Positions 9,564 to 21,429 of a DNA stretch of 64,000 bases are shown here, in pieces (positions within the stretch are counted from its first letter, which is position 1; each line of letters begins with the position of its first letter). This DNA comes from Streptomyces sp. HUAS ZL42. GTDB lineage: Bacteria; Actinomycetota; Actinomycetes; Streptomycetales; Streptomycetaceae. The DNA lies in contig NZ_CP160403.1 in NCBI RefSeq assembly GCF_040782645.1, forward strand, positions 2,046,001-2,110,000, read 5' to 3'. Below the pieces are notes generated by a model, which searched no databases, had not been told where the DNA came from, and saw only the letters and a program-made list of their open reading frames with translations. Made by a program: the position numbers and the translations under genes.

Positions 9564-11020
9564 CGGGCGTCCCCATTGCGCCCGGGATCGGTACGTGTTC
9601 CGTCGCGCCCCGGGTCCACGGGGTCGGGAAGGCTGCCGTTGGAACTGAGGTCGTGGTGTTGCACCGATCCGCTGCCTCGCATGTCGAACTCTCTGGCCAG
9701 ACCCGTGGTGTGCAGCCGGGCCATGTCGGCGTCGGTCACCTCGGTCGGACCGATGGGGGTCTTCTTGCCTGGATCCCAGTTGTACCGGTCCCACACATTC
9801 ACCTGGTAATCGAGACTGACCCGGGGCTCACCGTTCTCGCCGGGCACGACAGTGACCAGGCCTGTTGTGTTCGTCATGCCGCTTCCGACTGCCAAATACC
9901 AGTTGCGGTCACTGTGGGTGTAGCTCTGGGGCGGGGTTTCCACCGGGATGGACACTGGATTGCCCCCCGATTTCTCGAACGCGTCGAGAGCCTGCCGGCG
10001 CCACCTCTCCTTCTCGTCCGCGATGGAGTACTCCGCGGCCTGTCTGAGTGTCTCGTCGTCCGTGAGCATCCGGTCGACATCCAGGTTCACGGGGGTTCCG
10101 AGGCCACGGAGGTAGTGATCCATGTGGTACGCGGCATCGGTGTTCCCGACGAAGTCGCCCGCGTTGGACATGGCCGTGGCCTGCGCTTGGATCCAGTGGT
10201 CGTGTGCGGTGGGGGACTCGATGTCGTACGCGCCCGCTCCTCGGTCCGCGGCCATGCGCTTCGACTGAGGCGTGAGAATCCCGGCAGCGAGGAGATCGTC
10301 CTTCTGGTTCGCCCACATCTCACCGCGCGCCCGAGGGCTCAGCGACTGCCACAGCCGGCGCAGCTCGGCCCGCTGCTTGTCGTTCGCGTCCTCGCCGAGT
10401 GAGGCAAGCTTCATCGCACGCGGCAGCTGGTCCTCGTCGAGCGAGGTGTACGAGGCGTGGCCGGCGTTGTGCGAGTCGCCGCCATGTGACTTCCTCAAGG
10501 CCCGGGTGACCGCGGCGTCGATCTCGGCGGCATGGGCGACCAGGCCGGTGAGGGTGTCGGCGTACCACTGCATCCTGTCCTTGGTCCGCTGTGAGGTTCC
10601 CTTCGCATCGCACACCGTCTCGATCACCTTCACCGTCCCGTTCTCACCGTCCATCACCAGCAGGCCGTGGTCCGGGTCGGGGGTACGGTCCGGATTCCCT
10701 CTGCGGGCCTCCTCGGTCAGGTGCTTCGCCCGTTTCTGGACCTGCAAGAGCTCGGTGTACGCGTCGGCGAGCACGTTACAGATGCTTTGTGCCTCCGTGT
10801 GGAGATCCTCGCACTCCTTGGCGGTGCTGCGTACGAAGTCCCTTGTGACGGTGGCGTTGACACCCTGCCAGCGGGCGCCCTCGGACTTCTTCAGGAGTCC
10901 GTCTCTGACGTCGGTCTGGAGCTTTGCGAGCTGGCTGACCATCGTCTTCCAGTCGGTGGTCGCGGTCTCCAGCCTGGCGAGGTCCAGTGCGACGAGATCG
11001 GAATAGGTGAAAGTGCCCAT
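9560..11020 (-). CDS. Large WXG100/LXG-like protein with C-terminal domain of unknown function
   Basis: 486 residues. The first 110 are helical and coiled-coil-like (FTYSDLVALDLARLETATTD, WQGVNATVTRDFVRS, ECEDLHTEAQSIC), resembling the N-terminal helical hairpin of large ESX/type VII substrates. A helical middle follows. The C-terminal part holds a Trp/Tyr-rich beta segment (HSDRNWYLAVGSG, VSLDYQVNVWDRYNWDPGKK). There is no signal peptide, as expected for type VII cargo. Gene order (small helical protein, large protein, lipoprotein) suggests an exported module. No catalytic motif was recognised. Confidence 0.7.
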   Translation of the reverse strand: MGTFTYSDLVALDLARLETATTDWKTMVSQLAKLQTDVRDGLLKKSEGARWQGVNATVTRDFVRSTAKECEDLHTEAQSICNVLADAYTELLQVQKRAKHLTEEARRGNPDRTPDPDHGLLVMDGENGTVKVIETVCDAKGTSQRTKDRMQWYADTLTGLVAHAAEIDAAVTRALRKSHGGDSHNAGHASYTSLDEDQLPRAMKLASLGEDANDKQRAELRRLWQSLSPRARGEMWANQKDDLLAAGILTPQSKRMAADRGAGAYDIESPTAHDHWIQAQATAMSNAGDFVGNTDAAYHMDHYLRGLGTPVNLDVDRMLTDDETLRQAAEYSIADEKERWRRQALDAFEKSGGNPVSIPVETPPQSYTHSDRNWYLAVGSGMTNTTGLVTVVPGENGEPRVSLDYQVNVWDRYNWDPGKKTPIGPTEVTDADMARLHTTGLAREFDMRGSGSVQHHDLSSNGSLPDPVDPGRDGTRTDPGRNGDAR

Positions 11021-11039
11021 GGGATGCCCCGCCTCCCTG

Positions 11040-11525
11040 TCACTTCACGTACTTGGAGATCTCGGAAACCGGCATGGCGGTTCCGTCCCGACCGCGCATG
11101 GTGGCCGCGATCGCCGCGTCTTCGCTGGCGTGCATCTTCTTCGAGTAGTCCAGGTGGTTCGAGATGTGTGCGCACATCTGCAGGACGGTCTTGACCTGCG
11201 AGTCCCAGACCGACAGCGTGGTGTACAGCTCGCCGCCCATGGTCAGGTTGCGGTCCGAGAATTCTTTGGCCGCCCGCGCAGTCGAGCCCTCCCCGTTCTT
11301 GTCGGCGCCCGCGCTCACCATGTCGGCCTTCCTGCGCAGCTCGGCATGGAGCAGGAATGCCTCATGGCCGACCGCCCCGAGGTCGTCCTGCGTGACGACG
11401 AGGTCCGGACCGGCCGCACCACCCGACCCACCGGATCCCGCTTCGAGCTGATTGAGCCGCATCCCCGTGGACTGCCGCTGCCTGGCCTCCGAGACCAGCT
11501 GCACCCATTCCTCGTTGAACGTCAT
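11040..11525 (-). CDS. Small helical WXG-like protein, first gene of the operon
   Basis: 161 residues from ATG 11525. It is helical throughout (FNEEWVQLVSEARQRQSTG, AFLLHAELRRKADMV, LYTTLSVWDSQVKTVLQMCA, HISNHLDYSKKMHASED), similar in layout to the small partner of type VII substrate pairs, although a strict WXG triad is not seen. A Gly-rich linker follows the first helix. It lies 19 bp upstream of the 486-residue gene. The start is preceded by an 18-bp perfect palindrome. Confidence 0.7.
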   Translation of the reverse strand: MTFNEEWVQLVSEARQRQSTGMRLNQLEAGSGGSGGAAGPDLVVTQDDLGAVGHEAFLLHAELRRKADMVSAGADKNGEGSTARAAKEFSDRNLTMGGELYTTLSVWDSQVKTVLQMCAHISNHLDYSKKMHASEDAAIAATMRGRDGTAMPVSEISKYVK

Positions 11526-11546
11526 CGTCCCCCCACTCCGATCAGC

Positions 11547-11564
11547 AACGTTGCGCGCAACGTT
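11547..11564. promoter_or_regulatory. 18-bp perfect palindrome, probable operator of the WXG-like operon
   Basis: AACGTTGCGCGCAACGTT is fully self-complementary and lies 22 bp upstream of the first ATG of the minus-strand operon. Additional GCAAC/GTTGC half-like elements follow in the next 40 bp. The size and position suit a dimeric repressor such as a LacI or XRE protein; no regulator gene is adjacent. Confidence 0.6.
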
Positions 11565-12455
11565 AGCAACAGGGTTGAGTGCCAACAGAGTTGCTGCAGG
11601 CCGCTGCATCCAGCGCTCCCGGTGCTCCCAGGGTCTTCACAGGGCGTGTATCGGAATCGGAGTACCGTCCGCCTCGAGTGCCCGTACGCTGACGCGGCGT
11701 AACCCGGCTACAAGGCATTGCAGCGTACGCCGAGGTATCAGCCGGGGCTGCTTCTCGTCACGCCCTCACCAGCTGTGGGCACTGGTGAAGTCCGGATCAG
11801 GCCGGTGCCGGCTCCCAGCCTGGACGGCATGCCGGTCACGATAGCCAGGGGTGCGGCCGCTCAGCGCACTGGCGGCTCCACCGCCGTATGACGCACGGTG
11901 ACCTGGTCACCGTGGGCACTGGTGAAGTCCGGATCAGGCCGGTGCCGGCTCCCAGCCTGGACGGCATGCCGGTCACGATAGCCAGGGGTGCGGCCGCTCA
12001 GCGCACTGGCGGCTCCACCGCCGTATGACGCACGGTGACCTGGTCACGCGAACCGCGGGCGGGGCTCCGGGCCGGGCGAAGCCGCCGGGCCGAAGCCCCC
12101 GCACCGTCAGCCGTCCCACAGACCGGCCCGCGCCAGCAGGACGCGTAGCGCCTCCGGCTTCACCTTCTGCACCGACCGCACCTGGCCGAGCCAGGTGCCT
12201 GGAGCGCCTGCCGGGGCTCCCGGTGCTTCCGCCGGTGCGCCGGCCGGTGCGGGGCAGCCCTGGCCGAGCCTCAAGTCATCCCGACCCACGGGATTGCGAT
12301 ACAGCGCGTCTGTCGCCTTGGGAAGCAGGGTCACGTCGACTCGGTGGGAGAAGTCCGGGTCATCGGGATCCACATGTTGCCGGCCGCCCAAGCCGCATGC
12401 AGGCACTTGCTCAACCTTTCTACTGACATGGGCCGTTGTCGCCAGGTCGGGCATC
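11565..12455. other. Gene-poor stretch with a tandem duplication and an ORF remnant
   Basis: No convincing complete gene was found. It contains the 136-bp direct repeat at 11775-12047. On the minus strand, about 12107-12360, there is a reading frame ending DALYRNPVGRDDLRLGQG, an Ala-Pro-Gly repeat, and TWLGQVRSVQKVKPEALRVL. This looks like the C-terminus of a lost protein, but I do not recognise the family. The region borders the McrBC genes and may be a recombination scar. Confidence 0.45.
11775..12047. repeat. 136-bp perfect direct repeat (tandem duplication, 1-bp spacer)
   Basis: Copies run 11775-11910 and 11912-12047 (period 137). They are identical, starting GTGGGCACTGGTGAAGTC and ending GACCTGGTCAC. 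No ORF depends on them. Identical copies imply a recent event or ongoing homogenisation. Confidence 0.95.
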
Positions 12456-14559
<2,104 letters not shown>

Positions 14560-14567
<8 letters not shown>

Positions 14568-15798
14568 CCCCACCGATATCCGGCTCGGCGAGTACGAGTC
14601 GGCCCGGCTGGGCAGCGAACAGCTCACCTCCCGGGACCTCGACCGCCTGCACGCCCTCCAGGCTCGCGGCTGCCTCACCCTGCACCCGGACCGCACCGGA
14701 TGGCGTCTCAAGGCGGACGCGACCGTCGGCGTGCTGGTCCTGGACCGGGTCCGGCTGGTCATCACGCCCAAGTTCGCCATCCCGGGAGAGCAGCTGATGA
14801 GCTGGCTCGCCTACGCGCTCGGCTCCCCCGTCCCGACGACGGCCAGGCGCTGGAGCACGGGCCCCGACGGTTACGCCGGCCTCGTGGCCGCCGCCCTGCT
14901 CGAAGAGTGCGAGAAGCTCGTCCGGGAAGGCCTGCGCCGTGACTACGTCCGCCGCCAGAGCCTCGAACCGGTTCTGCGAGGACGCCTGGACGTCGCCGCG
15001 CAGGCCACCCGCCGCTACGGCCAGCTGGACCAGCTGCATGTCCGCACCTTCGACCGGGAGACGGACATCTGGGACAACCGCGTCCTCGGGACCGCGCTGA
15101 AGGCCGCGCTCACCATGACCACCGACTCCGAGCTGGCCCGCGACCTGCACGGGAACGTAGGCGCGTTCCCACAGGCCACCACCCCGGCCGCCGCCCTGCG
15201 CACCCTCGACCGCACCCGGTACACACGCCTCAACGCCCGTTACCGCCCGGCCCACGCCTGGGCCCGCCTGCTACTGCGCGGCGGAGGCGTGACCGACCTG
15301 CTCACCGACCACGGCGCCACCGCGGGCGGGCTCCTGCTGACCATGCCCGCGCTCTGGGAAGCCGTGGTCCGGCGCCTCACCACCGAGGCCGCAGCCCCGC
15401 ACGGCGGCCACCCCGTCACCAGCAGCGGCGGGACCGGCATCACCGTCCGCGGGGATCTCGGCAACACCTCCACGTTCCGGCCGGACGTCCTGCTCAGCCT
15501 GCCCGGCCGGGTCACGACACACCGCGTACTGCTGCCGATCGATGCCAAGTACAAGCGCTACGACCGCCACGGCGTCAGCGCAGGAGATGTCCACCAACTC
15601 CTCACCTACAGCACCGGATACACCCCCGCCGACGCCCTGAGCGCGGTGATCGTCCATCCCCGGCCCGGCGGGTACGCCCAACGCACCCTCCGGGTCCACA
15701 GCCCTCAGGGCGGCCTTGGCGTCATACACGTTCTCGGCATCGACACCCATGCCCCTCCGGAGCGAGCGACCGCGTGGATCGGGTCGGCGCTGTGGTGA
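14560..15798 (+). CDS. mcrC: McrC family endonuclease subunit
   Basis: 412 residues from ATG 14560, overlapping mcrB by 8 bp. The N-terminal half contacts McrB (RLVITPKFAIPGEQLMSWL, YGQLDQLHVRTFDRETDIWD). The C-terminal half carries the PD-(D/E)xK nuclease: FRPDVLLSLPG supplies the first Asp, and VLLPIDAKYKRY supplies D-x-K, after a conserved LTMPALWEAVV helix. McrC is the nuclease and stimulates the McrB NTPase. The length and all motifs look intact, so the system is probably functional. Confidence 0.9.
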
Positions 15799-16302
15799 AC
15801 CGCCACGCGAGGATCCCTCGAAGGGCCGCGTCAGAGTGCATGCGCAGTGCGGCCGATGCGGGGTCGGTGACGGAGCGAGTGCTCGGCGGGCTGCCGTGCC
15901 GCATGAGCAAGCCAGATGATGCGAAAGCCACACCGCGCACGTACCGTACGTGCTGCGGAACTTGTCCAACCTCGACCGCAGCGCCCGCCGCGCAGCCTGG
16001 CGGATGATCCGCCGGGAGGAGGGGCTGGACGACGTATGACCGACTCGGGGCCCGGCACTACGCCGGGCCCCCGACCGGCGAACGTCCCTCAGTACGAGGC
16101 TGGCCAGGATGACCGCGTAAGGCGCTCTCAGCCGGAGAACCTCTTCGCGAGGCCCCGGTGCCGTTCCGCGTCCTTGGCCACCTGGTCGCTGGTGATGTTC
16201 ATGCCGGGCATCCAGCCCAGGCGGTCGACGTACCGAAAAATCGCGAGCCCGCCGCTCGGGCGGTGGGCTCGCGATCATCCAATCCACATGAGACAGGCCG
16301 TT
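15799..16302. other. Intergenic stretch after mcrBC with two gene-end remnants and a hairpin
   Basis: No complete gene. On the plus strand, 15941-16039 encodes VPYVLRNLSNLDRSARRA... ending REEGLDDV and stop, and looks like a protein C-terminus. A perfect 10-bp stem (16047-16056 with 16062-16071) follows it and may terminate that transcript. On the minus strand, 16128-16235 encodes a second tail, RYVDRLGWMPGMNITSDQVA... ending AKRFSG. I recognise neither family. Both look like ends of deleted genes. Confidence 0.4.
16236..16274 (-). terminator. Terminator of the yefM-yoeB operon
   Basis: A perfect 10-bp stem (16241-16250 with 16265-16274) with an extra GC-rich inner stem. On the minus strand it is followed by TTTTT (16236-16240). 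It lies 29 bp past the toxin stop. Confidence 0.85.
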
Positions 16303-16557
16303 TTAGTAGTGATACCGGGCCTGGGCGATCTCTACGGCCTCATCCTTCACGCGGTAGACGAGGCGGTGTTCGTCCGTGATCCTCCGGGACCACCATCCAG
16401 AGAGGTTCTCTTTGAGCGGTTCCGGCTTACCCGCTCCCTCGAACGGCGTCCGCTGGATTTCCTTGATCAGCCGGTTGATCCTCTTGAGGATTTTCGGATC
16501 GGCCGTCGCCCAGAACGTGTACTGGTCCCACGCACGGCCGGAGAACACGACCTTCAC
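16303..16557 (-). CDS. yoeB: YoeB/Txe family ribosome-dependent mRNA endoribonuclease toxin
   Basis: 84 residues, exactly the family length. Features: [57 protein letters not shown], and the C-terminal ARYHY with the catalytic His-Tyr pair. Glu in PEPLKENL and Arg in SRRITDEHR match the usual active-site residues. YoeB cleaves mRNA at the ribosomal A site unless bound by YefM. The ATG overlaps the antitoxin stop by 4 bp. Confidence 0.95.
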   Translation of the reverse strand: MKVVFSGRAWDQYTFWATADPKILKRINRLIKEIQRTPFEGAGKPEPLKENLSGWWSRRITDEHRLVYRVKDEAVEIAQARYHY

Positions 16558-16829
16558 GCGGCGGGCCCCTCTTCGTTCTCCGTCTCGATCAGTTCTCGGG
16601 CCTGCCCGTGGCCGGCGTCGAGTTCCGCGATGGACTCCATGAGGATCTGCGCGTTACGCGGCGACCGGAGCAAGTAGACGGTCTCCTGCCAAGACCGGAA
16701 GTCCTCGGCCGACATGATCACAATGTCGCCGTGTTCGCGAGAGGTGACCTCTATCGGTTCGTGATCTTCGTTGACCTGCCGGATCAGCGGGTAGAAGCGC
16801 TGCCGGGCCTCGTTCGCCGAGATGGACAC
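16554..16829 (-). CDS. yefM: YefM/Phd family antitoxin
   Basis: 91 residues from GTG 16829. The N-terminal Phd/YefM fold is clear ([39 protein letters not shown]), and a flexible acidic C-terminus ([13 protein letters not shown]) wraps the toxin. The dimer binds operator DNA and represses its own operon. The gene precedes yoeB with a 4-bp overlap, the standard order. Confidence 0.93.
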   Translation of the reverse strand: MSISANEARQRFYPLIRQVNEDHEPIEVTSREHGDIVIMSAEDFRSWQETVYLLRSPRNAQILMESIAELDAGHGQARELIETENEEGPAA

Positions 16830-17099
16830 GTTGACCTCCGAGTGACAGCGCAGCCAGTCGTACGGCAATACCGTACCAGTCTGATGCATGCTGAGCGCGG
16901 TCAGCGCCCGGCCGCCCCTGTGGAGCCCGTCGGCGCGGCTCGTTGTCACGGGCGCGGAGCGGGTCGACGGAAGGAATCCGGCCGTCGCTGTCCGTCGAGT
17001 AGGCGCTCGGGCGACGGTGGTACAGCGCGAGCGGCGGACACGTCGGCCGTGCGGTCCCCGATCGTGAGCCGTCCACCCATCCACCCGCCCCCTCCGAGC

Positions 17100-17243
17100 G
17101 GCGAACTGGACCCCAAGCAGCACGCGACGGACATGACGTCCGAACGCTGCCTACTGTTCGTCGCCCGCACGAGGGCCCGCGACAGCCTGTACGTCTCCTG
17201 GTCCGGCAAGCCCAGCTCGTTCCTCGTGGAGGCGGGCGTGTGA
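17100..17243 (+). pseudogene. C-terminal remnant of a UvrD/Rep-family helicase
   Basis: The frame ELDPKQHATDMTSERCLLFVARTRARDSLYVSWSGKPSSFL (broken here: CLLFVARTRARD is motif VI with its conserved Arg) ends at TGA 17241-17243. In SF1 helicases motif VI contains the arginine finger and sits near the C-terminus. Upstream, 16830-17099 holds no matching helicase sequence, so everything before motif VI is gone. It was probably deleted when the island formed. Confidence 0.65.
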
Positions 17244-17314
17244 GCAACGGACAGTGGGACGGTGAACGTCCCTGAATCACTTTGAACGGCAGAGCGAAGG
17301 CAGCGGCGATCCCG

Positions 17315-18415
17315 TTACGCGCGCCCGACTGGGACGTGATCGTCGCCGTCGGCACGCGTGACGGGGACGGCGACGCCCGGCTGCCCGACCGGAGACATGT
17401 CGGCTGGGGCGTCCGGGGCGACTGATGCATCCGACGGATAGAACTGGGCGTACCAGCGGCGCAGCGCCCTGATGCCCTTTTCGTGCGGGAGCAGTACGGG
17501 GCGCGGCTGGTGGATCTTGTGGTCCCAGATCCGCACCTCCTCGCGGACCTCGGCCAGGGCCTCCGCCCGGAAGACGAGTTTGAGGAAGGGGGCCAGGAAC
17601 GGGAGTCGGGCCGGTTTGCGGATGTAGTACAGCATCCGCATCTCGCTCGTGCGGTCGTCGACAGGCGTGGTGAGGGCGACGGCGGTCAGGGACAGCAACA
17701 CCCCGTGGACACGCACCACCATCACACCCGGCCCGTACATGAACACGTCGAAGCTGTTGTCGATGAACCGGCCGAGAACTCGGCGACGGAAACGGCTGCG
17801 GACCTCCGCGAAGGGGCCGTCCGGCCGCAGGTCCAGGACGGGCGGTTCGTCCTGGCCGTGGATGAAGGTGAAATGGGACTCGTCCACGATGTTCTCGCGC
17901 ATCTCCTGGATGTGGATACGCGCACGGCACACGTCGTCGACGGGTGAGGCGAAGTCGCGTGACGTCGTCTCCGGGATCTCCGGGACCTCCCACTCCGGCG
18001 TGGCCGGTCCGGTGTGGACGAAGACGAGCCCGCTGTGCTCACGGACAGGGAACCCGCCGATGGACACCTTCGGGGTCCTGACCGCGTACGGGGCGTGGGT
18101 GCAGCGGCCGTCGGCGCCGAACCGCCATCCGTGGAACGGGCACTCCACGGTGCCGTCCACCACCTTGCCGCCGACGCCCAGGTGTGCGCCGTAGTGGGGA
18201 CAGTGGGCGTCGCGCACGGCCGCCCGGCCGTCGGCTCCGCGGAAGGCGATGAGTGCGCGTCCGAAGTAGTGGAGGCTGACCACCTTGCCCGGCCGCAGCT
18301 CAGCGCTGCGCAGCACGGCGTACCACCCGTGCGGAACGAACGGCATGGGGTAGTCGTCGGCGCGCGGATCACGCGGCAGATCGGCGATCTTGTCATGTCT
18401 ACGACCGAACAGCAT
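17315..18415 (-). CDS. Rieske [2Fe-2S] non-heme iron oxygenase, terminal oxygenase component
   Basis: 366 residues. The Rieske motif is complete: CPHYGAHLGVG, then CPFHGWRFG 16 residues on (C-x-H-x16-C-x2-H). The catalytic iron site follows as RENIVDESHFTFIHG, giving the two His of the 2-His-1-carboxylate facial triad. The overall form resembles KshA-like or cholesterol-desaturase-like oxygenases acting on hydrophobic substrates. A partner reductase is not adjacent; the PaaE-like reductase at 57.8 kb belongs to another operon. It lies 13 bp from the hydrolase at 18429 and is probably co-transcribed with it. The substrate is unknown. Confidence 0.85.
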   Translation of the reverse strand: MLFGRRHDKIADLPRDPRADDYPMPFVPHGWYAVLRSAELRPGKVVSLHYFGRALIAFRGADGRAAVRDAHCPHYGAHLGVGGKVVDGTVECPFHGWRFGADGRCTHAPYAVRTPKVSIGGFPVREHSGLVFVHTGPATPEWEVPEIPETTSRDFASPVDDVCRARIHIQEMRENIVDESHFTFIHGQDEPPVLDLRPDGPFAEVRSRFRRRVLGRFIDNSFDVFMYGPGVMVVRVHGVLLSLTAVALTTPVDDRTSEMRMLYYIRKPARLPFLAPFLKLVFRAEALAEVREEVRIWDHKIHQPRPVLLPHEKGIRALRRWYAQFYPSDASVAPDAPADMSPVGQPGVAVPVTRADGDDHVPVGRA

Positions 18416-18428
18416 CCGCTGATCCTAG

Positions 18429-19283
18429 TCAGGCAGAAGACTCGGCCTCCAGGAAGGAGGCGACAGCCTCCACGAACCGCCGCGCATCATCCCGCCACGG
18501 AAAATGCCCTGCCCCCGGCTGCACCACGAACTCGCTGTTCGGAACCAACCCCGCATACTCCCGCAACGCGCGAGGAGGACCCGCCACGTCGAACTCACCG
18601 GCGAGCACGAACACTGGGGACGGGTAGGCGGCGAAGGCCTCGCGAGTGGTCTCCGGGGCGAAGGCGCCATCCGCGGCGTAGACAGCTGCCGCCTCCTGGT
18701 TCTTCTGCTTCTCGCCGGTCTCCTGGAAGGACCGGGCCTCCTCGTCCCAACGGGCGTACCAGAAGGGCGCGATCGCCTTCCATGAGTCCGGCGCGGGCCG
18801 GCCCTCGGTGATCGCCTCCAGCGCCGCGAAAGCCTCCGCGAACCACGGCTCGTCCCGCCGAAGTCGCGCCGTCCCGAGCCGGTCCTCGGCCGTGATCTCG
18901 ACGCCGACCGCGAAAACGCTCGGCGTGATCAGCGCCAGTCGGGCGACCCGGTGCGGGTGGCGGGCTGTGTAGAGCGCGGCCAGGTTCGCGCCGGCCGAGT
19001 GGCCGAGGAGGTCGACGCTGTCGAGGTTCAGGTGTTCGCGCAGGGCATCGATGTCGGCGACCAGGCGGTCGCAGCGGTACGAGGTCGTGTCCCGCGGTGT
19101 CGCGGACTCGCCCGTTCCTCGCAGGTCCAGGCGGATCAGACGGCGGTGGGCGGTCAGGCCGCCGAGGTCGCCCAGGTAGGCGGACGCCTGCATGGGGCCG
19201 CCGGGCAGGCAGATCAGGGGTGGGCCGTCGCCGGTGGCGTGGTAGGCGAGGGTCGTTCCGTCGGGGGCGGTGAAGGTGGGCAT
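18429..19283 (-). CDS. Alpha/beta hydrolase (proline iminopeptidase-like)
   Basis: 284 residues from ATG 19283; an in-frame upstream codon at 19310 is less likely. The order is that of the fold: oxyanion segment ICLPGGPMQAS, LIRLDLRGTGES, nucleophile elbow GHSAGAN, acidic residue near FVLAGEFDVAG, and catalytic His in QPGAGHFPWRD. Family members hydrolyse esters, amides or N-terminal Pro peptides. The short distance to the Rieske gene suggests a joint catabolic function, but the substrate cannot be assigned. Confidence 0.85.
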   Translation of the reverse strand: MPTFTAPDGTTLAYHATGDGPPLICLPGGPMQASAYLGDLGGLTAHRRLIRLDLRGTGESATPRDTTSYRCDRLVADIDALREHLNLDSVDLLGHSAGANLAALYTARHPHRVARLALITPSVFAVGVEITAEDRLGTARLRRDEPWFAEAFAALEAITEGRPAPDSWKAIAPFWYARWDEEARSFQETGEKQKNQEAAAVYAADGAFAPETTREAFAAYPSPVFVLAGEFDVAGPPRALREYAGLVPNSEFVVQPGAGHFPWRDDARRFVEAVASFLEAESSA

Positions 19284-19332
19284 GAGAGCCGAGCCTCTCA
19301 GCGGGACCACGGCGAGGCAAACACATTTTCAG

Positions 19333-19368
19333 GGGACCGGCCCCGCCCGCGTACGGGCGGGGCCGGTC
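19333..19368 (-). terminator. Strong hairpin terminator of the EF-G paralogue gene
   Basis: A perfect 16-bp GC-rich stem (19333-19348 with 19353-19368) with a 4-nt loop starts 6 bp beyond the stop codon on the minus strand. There is no long U tract, as is common in Streptomyces. Confidence 0.85.
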
Positions 19369-19374
19369 CGTCGG

Positions 19375-21429
19375 CTACCGCGTCAGCGCCGTCGCGGCCG
19401 GCGCCGGGGCGTACCCCGTCGGCCGGGTCGTGAACGTGCCGCGGCCCTGGGTGCGGCTGCGCAGGCGCGTCGCGTAGCCGAACAGTTCGGCCAGCGGGAC
19501 GGTGGCGGTGACGACCGCCGTGCCCGGGCGCGTGGCCGAACCCGTCACACGGCCGCGGCGCGCCGCCAGGTCGCCGAGGACGCCGCCGACGGCGTCCTCG
19601 GGCACGGTGACCGTGACCTCGACGACCGGCTCCAGCAGGACCATCGCGCAGGAACGCAGGGCCTCCCGCAGCCCGAGGCGGCCCGCGGTGCGGAAGGCCG
19701 TCTCGGAGGAGTCCTTCACATGGGTCGCCCCGTCGGTCAACGTGACGCGCAGCCCGGTCACCGGGTGACCGCCGAGCGGCCCCTCGGCGAGGGCGTCCCG
19801 GCACCCGGCCTCGACCGCGCGGACGTACTCCTGCGGCACGCGACCGCCGACGACGGTCGAGCGGAACTCGAAGCCGGAGCCGCCCTCCAGTGGCTCGACG
19901 TCGAGCACGACATGCGCGAACTGACCTGCGCCTCCGTCCTGTTTGACATGGCGGAAGACATGTCCGGTCACGCCACGGGCGACCGTCTCGCGGTAAGTCA
20001 CTCTCGGGCGGCCCACGTTGACCTCCAGGCCGAGGGCGCGGCGGATCTTCTCCACCGCGACCTCGAGGTGCAGTTCACCCATGCCCGACAGGACCGTCTG
20101 CCCGGTCTCGGGGTCGGTCCGGACGACCAGCGACGGATCCTCCTCGGCCAGCCGCGCGAGCGCCGAGGCCAGCCGGTCGGTTTCGGTGCTCCGGACCGCC
20201 TCGACGGCCACCGAGACGACCGGGGCGGCGACGCCCGGCGGTTCGAGGACCAGTGGAGCGCCGGGCGCGCACAGGCTCGAGCCGGCGCGGGCGGACTTCA
20301 GCCCGACCACGGCGACGATGTCCCCGGCGACCGCCCGGTCCAGCGGGGCGTGGCGGTCGGCCTGAACGCGCAGGATCCGGCCGATCCGCTCGGTGCGCCG
20401 CGCACCCGCGTCCCACACCGCGTCTCCCTTCCCGATCGTTCCCGAGTACACCCGCAGGTACGTCAGCCGTCCCGTCGGGGTCGCGCTCACCTTGAACGCG
20501 AGTGCCGCGAAAGGCGCCTCAGGGTCGGCGGGCCGCTCCTGCTCGGCGCCCTCGTGCGTGCCGCGTACGGCGGGCACGTCGAGCGGCGAGGGCAGGTACG
20601 CCACGACCGCGTCGAGCAGCGGCTCGACACCGCGGTTGCGGTAGGCCGAGCCGCACAGCACGACCACACCGTCGCCGCTGCGGGTGATGTCGCGCAGGGC
20701 GGAGGCGAGGGTCTCGGCGGAGAGCGTCTCCCGTTCGCAGAACTCCTCCAGGGCGGCCGGGTGGCGTTCCGCCACGGCCTCCTCCAGGAGCCGGCGCCGT
20801 CGTAGGGCCTCCTCGCGCAGGGCGTCCGGCACCGGGCCCTGCACGCCGGCCTCGCTGCCGTCGGCCCAGGTCAGTGCCCGCATGCGCAGCAGGTCCACCA
20901 CGCCGGTGAAACCCTCCTCCGCACCGATCGGCAACTGCACGACCAGCGGGGCCGGATGCAGCCGCTCCCGGATGGACGCCACCGCCCTGTCGAGGTCCGC
21001 GCCCGCCCGGTCCAGCTTGTTGACGAACGCGATCCTCGGTACGCCGTGCCGGTCGGCCTGCCGCCACACCGACTCGCTCTGCGGCTCCACGCCCGCCACG
21101 GCGTCGAACACCGCGACCGCGCCGTCGAGCACGCGCAGCGAGCGCTCCACCTCGTCGGCGAAGTCGACGTGGCCCGGCGTGTCGATCAGGTTGATGCGGT
21201 GACCGTCCCAGGCGCAGCTGACGGCCGCCGCGAAGATGGTGATCCCACGGTCGCGCTCCTGGGGGTCGAAGTCGGTGACGGTCGTGCCGTCGTGGACCTC
21301 GCCGCGTTTGTGCGTGGTCCCGGTGGCGTACAGGATCCGCTCGGTGACGGTGGTCTTGCCCGCGTCGACGTGGGCGAGGATGCCCAGGTTGCGGACGGCG
21401 GTGAGGTGACGGTTCGGGTTCGTGCGCAC
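19375..21429 (-). CDS. Elongation factor G-like translational GTPase (paralogue)
   Basis: 684 residues from GTG 21429, preceded by GAAAGG. It has all EF-G domains. G1 is AHVDAGKT, switch/G2 is ERDRGIT, G3 is DTPGHVDF and G4 is NKLD. Domain II follows near [16 protein letters not shown], and domain IV contains [14 protein letters not shown]. It stands alone, not in a str operon with rpsL/rpsG/tuf, so it is the second EF-G class seen in streptomycetes rather than the housekeeping copy. It is shorter than canonical EF-G (about 700). It may act in translocation or ribosome recycling under special conditions. Confidence 0.9.
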   Translation of the reverse strand: MRTNPNRHLTAVRNLGILAHVDAGKTTVTERILYATGTTHKRGEVHDGTTVTDFDPQERDRGITIFAAAVSCAWDGHRINLIDTPGHVDFADEVERSLRVLDGAVAVFDAVAGVEPQSESVWRQADRHGVPRIAFVNKLDRAGADLDRAVASIRERLHPAPLVVQLPIGAEEGFTGVVDLLRMRALTWADGSEAGVQGPVPDALREEALRRRRLLEEAVAERHPAALEEFCERETLSAETLASALRDITRSGDGVVVLCGSAYRNRGVEPLLDAVVAYLPSPLDVPAVRGTHEGAEQERPADPEAPFAALAFKVSATPTGRLTYLRVYSGTIGKGDAVWDAGARRTERIGRILRVQADRHAPLDRAVAGDIVAVVGLKSARAGSSLCAPGAPLVLEPPGVAAPVVSVAVEAVRSTETDRLASALARLAEEDPSLVVRTDPETGQTVLSGMGELHLEVAVEKIRRALGLEVNVGRPRVTYRETVARGVTGHVFRHVKQDGGAGQFAHVVLDVEPLEGGSGFEFRSTVVGGRVPQEYVRAVEAGCRDALAEGPLGGHPVTGLRVTLTDGATHVKDSSETAFRTAGRLGLREALRSCAMVLLEPVVEVTVTVPEDAVGGVLGDLAARRGRVTGSATRPGTAVVTATVPLAELFGYATRLRSRTQGRGTFTTRPTGYAPAPAATALTR

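Noticed and set aside
16303..16829. Novel toxin-antitoxin system
   Set aside because: Sequence and order are those of ordinary YefM-YoeB.
19270..20805. 511-codon plus-strand ORF
   Set aside because: It is antisense to the intact EF-G paralogue, with the Arg/Gly-rich composition of a shadow frame.
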